From Pantoea sp. AS-PWVM4 (GTDB taxonomy: Bacteria; Pseudomonadota; Gammaproteobacteria; Enterobacterales; Enterobacteriaceae): a DNA stretch of 64,000 bases. The notes below the pieces were generated by a model, which saw only the letters and a program-made list of their open reading frames with translations, searched no databases and was not told the origin of the DNA. The DNA is taken from NCBI RefSeq assembly GCF_000468095.1, contig NZ_ASZC01000023.1, positions 1 to 64,000 of the forward strand. The letters run 5' to 3'. The position numbers and the translations under genes were made by a program. This document shows positions 59,732 through 64,000 of the stretch, one piece after another (position 1 is the first letter of the stretch; each line of letters begins with the position of its first letter).

Positions 59732-61909
59732 TTAGCTTTTCGTTTCTTTGCCGTATTCGTAGTTGTAGTAGTCGTAGCCATAACCGTAGGCATTCGACGC
59801 TTTACGTACCACGGCGTTGAGGATAACGCCTTTAATTTCGATACCGTTCTGTGCGAAACGACGGTAGCTGACATCCAGTTCCTTGGTGGTGTTGGTCTCG
59901 AAGCGCGCCACCATCAGTGAGGTTCCCGCCAGCTTACCGATAATGGAGGCATCGGTGACGGCCAGAATCGGCGGTGTATCGATCAACACCAGGTCATAGT
60001 TCTTACCGGCCCACTCCAGCAGCTCACTCATGCGGCGGTGCATCAGTAACTCTGACGGGTTCGGTGGCACCTGACCACGCGGCAGGAAATCAAACCCATA
60101 AACACCTTTCTGAATCATGGCTGGCGAGAATTCAGTCTTACCCGACAGCACATTAGACAGACCAACCTTATTCTCCGCACCAAGCAGTTCGTGGGTATAA
60201 CCACGACGCATATCACCATCGATGAACAACACGCGCTGACCGGCTTTTGACACCAGCGTCGCCAGGTTGGCGCAGATAAAGGTTTTACCAATACCCGGGC
60301 TGGCACCGGTGATCATCAGGATGTTGTTCTTCGCTTCCATCATGGCGAAATGCAGGCTGGTACGCAGGCTACGAATCGCTTCGATGGAGAGGTCAGTCGG
60401 GTTACCCAGCGCCAGCAACGTATTGTGCGGGTCGCTTTTCTCCTTGTGACCACGACGCGCCAGCGCTTCGGTATCCTTCTTACGCTGCCAGTCCGACAAG
60501 GGAACACTGGCGTAGACATTCATGCCCAGCTCTTCCAGCTGTTCCGGGTTCTCGATACCGTGGTGGAACAGCGCTTTCAGCAGCACCAGACCGACTGACA
60601 ACATCAGACCAACAATCAGGCTGGCGGCGATAATCAGCAGTTTCTTCGGTGCCACAGGTGACGCGGCCGTCTCTGCCTGGTCGATAATACGCACATCGCC
60701 AACGGTACTGGCTTTACTGATACCCAGCTCTTGCTGACGGTTCAGTAACTGCATGTAGATTTCCTGCCCTGCCTGCACATCACGGGTCAGACGCAGAATC
60801 TCCTGCTGGGTTTGCGGCATCTGGGCAATTTTCTTGTTCAGATTGGCCTGCTCATTTTCCAGCGTTTTGCGTTTTTCCAGCAGCGCGCGGTACGTCGGGT
60901 GATCTTTGGTATACAGCTGTGACACTTCCGCTTCACGGAAGGTCAGCTCGTTAAGCTGGCTCTGGACGCTGACAGACGAGTCCAACGCTGATTTCGCTTC
61001 CAGCGACATATCCACCGATTCGTTTTCACGGCGGTAAGCGTTCAACTTGTCTTCTGCCACATTCAGACTTTCACGTACTTCGGGCAGCTGATTTTTCAGG
61101 AAGTCGAGGCTCTTCGCCGCCTGCTCCGATTTGCGATCAACGTTCTGCAACAGATAGTTGTTCACAATCTGGTTCAGGACACGACTGGCCTGATCCTGGT
61201 CTTCGTCCTGGTATTCCAGACCCAGTACGCCGGTATCTTTCCCTTTATCAGCCACGGTCAGGTTAGCCAGCACCGCTTTGATCGCCTGCAGATCGCTCAG
61301 CTTGGTGACATCAAAGCTGGTGCCGGTATCAGCCTCAATACCGCTTACCAACATGGTCACTTCGCCGTGCTGCTCCAGCTGGCCCACGCGGCCTTTGAAC
61401 AACTCATCGCCGTCGCTGGTGACGGTGTAGGTCTGCGGACCAGTCACTTCCAGCTGTACGGTGCGTTTCTCAATTGAGCGCGGGATTTCCAGACGGGTAA
61501 TGGCGATTTGCGCGGGTTTGTTGCCCATCAGGCGCGACAAACCTTTACCAATAATCGGGAAATAGTTTTGTTGCACCACGGTATCCAGACCGAGGTCATT
61601 TACCGTCTTACCCAACACCATGCGAGATTCAAGAATCTGAATTTCGGTATCTGAAGCCGGGGTTGAAGGAATAATGTCCTGTAAGTCATTCAATACCGAG
61701 TTGGTATTTTTTTGCTCGACCTGCACCATGGCATCGGCGCTGTAGATCGGTGTCGCGAACAGTGTGTAAAGGGTGCCCGCTAGCATGAAGAAGGCGGTAA
61801 CAGCGACAATGATCCAGCGATGGTCAATGAGCTGTCCCACAAGATGCGCCAGATCCCATCCATTCGAATCCTCTTTCGGCGCTGTCATAACCTTGTTTTT
61901 TATATTCAT
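59732..61909 (-). CDS. wzc: Tyrosine autokinase and polysaccharide co-polymerase Wzc (AmsA)
   Basis: A 725-residue inner-membrane BY-kinase controlling polymer length and assembly with Wza. Membrane helices flank the periplasmic Wzz-like domain (HRWIIVAVTAFFMLAGTLYT near 30 and LLIIAASLIVGLMLSVGLVL near 435). Walker A GASPGIGKTFICANLA, Walker A' VLFIDGDMRRG and Walker B LVLIDTPP are complete, and the tail AYGYGYDYYNYEYGKE has seven tyrosines for autophosphorylation. Start at 61909 chosen by family N-terminus; a later ATG at 61888 has an AAGG close by. Confidence 0.92.
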   Translation of the reverse strand: MNIKNKVMTAPKEDSNGWDLAHLVGQLIDHRWIIVAVTAFFMLAGTLYTLFATPIYSADAMVQVEQKNTNSVLNDLQDIIPSTPASDTEIQILESRMVLGKTVNDLGLDTVVQQNYFPIIGKGLSRLMGNKPAQIAITRLEIPRSIEKRTVQLEVTGPQTYTVTSDGDELFKGRVGQLEQHGEVTMLVSGIEADTGTSFDVTKLSDLQAIKAVLANLTVADKGKDTGVLGLEYQDEDQDQASRVLNQIVNNYLLQNVDRKSEQAAKSLDFLKNQLPEVRESLNVAEDKLNAYRRENESVDMSLEAKSALDSSVSVQSQLNELTFREAEVSQLYTKDHPTYRALLEKRKTLENEQANLNKKIAQMPQTQQEILRLTRDVQAGQEIYMQLLNRQQELGISKASTVGDVRIIDQAETAASPVAPKKLLIIAASLIVGLMLSVGLVLLKALFHHGIENPEQLEELGMNVYASVPLSDWQRKKDTEALARRGHKEKSDPHNTLLALGNPTDLSIEAIRSLRTSLHFAMMEAKNNILMITGASPGIGKTFICANLATLVSKAGQRVLFIDGDMRRGYTHELLGAENKVGLSNVLSGKTEFSPAMIQKGVYGFDFLPRGQVPPNPSELLMHRRMSELLEWAGKNYDLVLIDTPPILAVTDASIIGKLAGTSLMVARFETNTTKELDVSYRRFAQNGIEIKGVILNAVVRKASNAYGYGYDYYNYEYGKETKS

Positions 61910-61921
61910 GGATAATCCCAA

Positions 61922-62356
61922 CTATCGGCTTAGTACGTTGACCCATTTCTGGGTAGCGTTTTCCAGTAACCCGTAAACCTCTTCAAAGGCCTCACGGCTT
62001 TTTTTGTACGGGTCCGCTATTTCCTGTTGGTTGAGCCAGTGCCCAAGCAGCATGGTTTTCCCGCGCGCGGCTGGATCGATGCGATTTACCTGTTCAACAT
62101 GACGCTTTTCCATCACCAGGATCAGGTCATAGTCACGACACATATCTGCCGTTAACTGTTGAGCATGATGTCCCGCCAGCGAGAGGCCATGTCTGGCGGC
62201 CACATCACTGGCGGTCTGGTCTGCCGGGGAGCCACGCAAGGCACCCAACCCGGCAGACGCTACCCGGGTTTCAGGTAAAGCGCGTTTGAACAGACGCTCC
62301 CCGGTAGGGGAGCGGCAAATGTTGCCGACACAGACGACTAACACGGACGTAATCAT
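61922..62356 (-). CDS. wzb: Low-molecular-weight protein tyrosine phosphatase Wzb (AmsI)
   Basis: A 144-residue phosphatase that dephosphorylates Wzc. The P-loop is Cys9 to Ser16 (CVGNICRS) and the general acid Asp115 lies in IADPYKKS. Located between wza and wzc as in all Wzy-dependent group 1-like loci. Confidence 0.94.
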   Translation of the reverse strand: MITSVLVVCVGNICRSPTGERLFKRALPETRVASAGLGALRGSPADQTASDVAARHGLSLAGHHAQQLTADMCRDYDLILVMEKRHVEQVNRIDPAARGKTMLLGHWLNQQEIADPYKKSREAFEEVYGLLENATQKWVNVLSR

Positions 62357-62365
62357 GGTTAAACC

Positions 62366-63505
62366 TTAGTCTGACCAGTTGCGGAAACGCAGTGCTGCGG
62401 AGCTTGCATCATCAATACCCACAATGGTCGGTAACAGCGCGGAAATCACACGGTTCCAGCGGGTGAGCGGAGTGGAGGTGACATAAACAATGTCATACGG
62501 CTCCAGTTGGAATTCGGTGCCCATCACCATCGACGCCGCATCTTTGGTATTCAACTGATAGATGTTGGCAATCTTGGTGCGGTTGCTGCCACGAATAGGA
62601 CGAATAACAAATACGCCGGTGGCATCGGCTGTGGTCTGATCCATACCCTGCGCATTGCCCAGTGCTTCGGCTAGCGTCATACCGCTGCGGTCCATCTTCA
62701 GCGTGGTCTGCTGCTTCACTTCGCCCATCACGAAAATCTTCAGATCATCGTTACGTGGCACGTAGAGAATATCGCCCGGATACAGCAGATGGTTCTGGCT
62801 CAGGTCACCGTTTTGCATCAACGCCTGCAACGAAATACGCTGCTCGCGGCCATTGTGCGTCAGCACCACATTGCGCCAGTCGGCATCGGCGGTCAGGCCA
62901 CCGGCGGCGTTGACGGCATCCAGCACGGTAAGGGGTACGTTGGTGATCGCCTGCTGGCCGGAGGTGGTCACTGAACCACTGATGTAGGTTTTTTGTGAGC
63001 GGAAAGCCGCGACATTCACATCCACCTGTGGGCTTTCGATGTACTGCGCCAGACGACGTGCGATTTCCGCACGGATTTCGGTCACCGTTCGACCTGCGAC
63101 GCGCACTTTACCGATATACGGATAGAAGATGGTACCGTCTGCCTGCACCCAGTTACCGGTGTCGCTGGCACTACGATACTGACCTGCCGGGGTGGTTAAT
63201 TCCGGGTGATCCCAGACCGTTACGTTAAGCACGTCGCCAATGCCAACACGATATTCGTAGTTCTGAATTTCGTTCTGCAACATTGGGTTGGCTTGCGCAA
63301 CCAGCGGTTTCGGGCGCATCTGCTCAACCAGACGCGGCGTTAAAGGAAAGACGTTAACGTATTTGTCGATGTCAAAATTGCTATCCTGTTGTTCAATGAC
63401 ATCTTTTCCGCTAGTGGAAAGGCGCTGACCTGGTTCGATCGTGCACCCGGATAGAATAGTGGCGGATACCAGTAACGGTATCATTTTAATTTTCATTGTA
63501 ATCAT
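62366..63505 (-). CDS. wza: Outer-membrane polysaccharide export lipoprotein Wza (AmsH)
   Basis: A 379-residue lipoprotein forming the octameric export channel. The lipobox LSGC places the lipidated cysteine at residue 21. [20 protein letters not shown] and [20 protein letters not shown] are the export (PES) domain; two SLBB domains follow. The C-terminal [17 protein letters not shown] forms the amphipathic outer-membrane helix. Start at 63505 or nine bases later; neither has a strong ribosome site. Confidence 0.93.
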   Translation of the reverse strand: MITMKIKMIPLLVSATILSGCTIEPGQRLSTSGKDVIEQQDSNFDIDKYVNVFPLTPRLVEQMRPKPLVAQANPMLQNEIQNYEYRVGIGDVLNVTVWDHPELTTPAGQYRSASDTGNWVQADGTIFYPYIGKVRVAGRTVTEIRAEIARRLAQYIESPQVDVNVAAFRSQKTYISGSVTTSGQQAITNVPLTVLDAVNAAGGLTADADWRNVVLTHNGREQRISLQALMQNGDLSQNHLLYPGDILYVPRNDDLKIFVMGEVKQQTTLKMDRSGMTLAEALGNAQGMDQTTADATGVFVIRPIRGSNRTKIANIYQLNTKDAASMVMGTEFQLEPYDIVYVTSTPLTRWNRVISALLPTIVGIDDASSAALRFRNWSD

Positions 63506-63658
63506 CTGGATCTTCGCTATCAGTTAATGATTGATAGAGGCGAAAACGCCGCTGTGTAAGCGTCTTACAAAACAAAGACTGACGGGTTAAACACCGAAAC
63601 TGTGGGTCATTATCATTTGCTCCCTATGCTTTCTGTTGTCACCCTGCCCTCGCGTCTA

Positions 63659-64000
63659 TCAATAGGCGCCATCGCGCTTGAGCACTACGCCAACGGTCTT
63701 AAACAGAATCGCGATGTCATTCCATAGCGACCAGTTTTTGACGTACCACGAATCGAAATAGACACGCGTTTCATAGTCAACGTCGTTACGACCGCTGACC
63801 TGCCACAATCCCGTCATGCCTGGTTTCGCCATCAGGTAATAATCGACATCACCGGCATAACGGCAGAGTTCATCTTCGATAACCGGACGCGGTCCCACGA
63901 GGCTCATATCGCCACGGACCACGTTCCACAGCTGCGGCAGCTCATCCAGGCTGGTTTTACGAATAAAGTGACCAACCTTTGTGATGCGCGGGTCATTTTT
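63659..64000 (-). CDS. Polyprenyl-phosphate sugar-1-phosphate transferase, C-terminal part (WbaP/AmsG/WceG type)
   Basis: The last 113 residues of a bacterial sugar transferase, cut by the window end. The catalytic-domain blocks [42 protein letters not shown] and the C-terminal [21 protein letters not shown] are diagnostic. It starts repeat-unit synthesis by moving hexose-1-phosphate to undecaprenyl phosphate; in amylovoran and stewartan the first sugar is galactose. Upstream gene of the wza-wzb-wzc block; its promoter and any JUMPstart lie beyond the window. Confidence 0.9.
   Translation of the reverse strand, partial: KNDPRITKVGHFIRKTSLDELPQLWNVVRGDMSLVGPRPVIEDELCRYAGDVDYYLMAKPGMTGLWQVSGRNDVDYETRVYFDSWYVKNWSLWNDIAILFKTVGVVLKRDGAY

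Overview
The window is chromosomal DNA of an enterobacterium, most likely Erwiniaceae and closest in layout to Pantoea or Erwinia. Three things point there: a complete his operon with its leader, flanked by genes in the same neighbourhood as in Escherichia coli (yeeX-yeeA-sbmC-dacD-sbcB, plaP, yeeZ, hisLGDCBHAFI, gnd, galF); a stewartan/amylovoran-type exopolysaccharide locus that includes a WceF/AmsF-like protein; and gene order that is the E. coli order interrupted by accessory blocks. No tRNA, rRNA, transposase, integrase or CRISPR array was seen. All assignments come from reading translated sequence and recalling family features; no database search was run.

Layout. 1-4 kb: a palindromic repeat pair, a LysR regulator and a divergent three-gene oxidoreductase operon (aldehyde dehydrogenase, carboxymuconolactone-decarboxylase-like protein, MDR quinone reductase). 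4-6 kb: ydcF and a full-length LacI with no lacZ or lacY beside it. 6-11 kb: conserved yeeX, yeeA, sbmC, dacD, sbcB. 11-17 kb: the whole threonate/erythronate (four-carbon sugar acid) catabolic cluster ygbN-otnI-otnC-otnK-ltnD with divergent ygbI. 17-23 kb: putrescine uptake and degradation (plaP with a short overlapping upstream ORF, puuA, puuD-puuR-puuB), without puuC or puuE. 23-26 kb: an AT-rich gtrABC-type O-antigen glucosylation cassette. 26-34.5 kb: yeeZ, the his promoter, leader and attenuator, and hisGDCBHAFI. 34.5-39 kb: a HipA-like kinase with a downstream HTH protein and three regularly spaced palindromes, then a YeaK-like deacylase, an orphan amino-acid binding protein and an aspartoacylase-family enzyme. 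These occupy the place where wzzB and ugd lie in E. coli.

38.8-50 kb holds gnd and, on the minus strand, an ABC-transporter-dependent O-polysaccharide operon (rfbBDAC, GT2, RgpF-like, wzm, wzt) preceded by a JUMPstart/ops element, which implies RfaH control. dTDP-L-rhamnose is the only dedicated sugar made, so a rhamnose-rich O-chain is likely. galE and galF supply or tune UDP-hexose pools and separate this locus from the second one. 50-64 kb is the exopolysaccharide locus, also minus strand: polyprenyl-phosphate sugar transferase (cut by the window end), wza, wzb, wzc, a terminator, three glycosyltransferases, the WceF/AmsF-like protein, a pyruvyl transferase, a fourth glycosyltransferase and wzx. 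No Wzy polymerase is present in the part shown.

The points most worth following are the HipA/HTH pair with palindromes at exact 41-bp spacing, the 57-codon ORF whose stop overlaps the plaP start, the missing wzy at a repeat-marked junction, and the GATC-rich promoter region of the gtr cassette.
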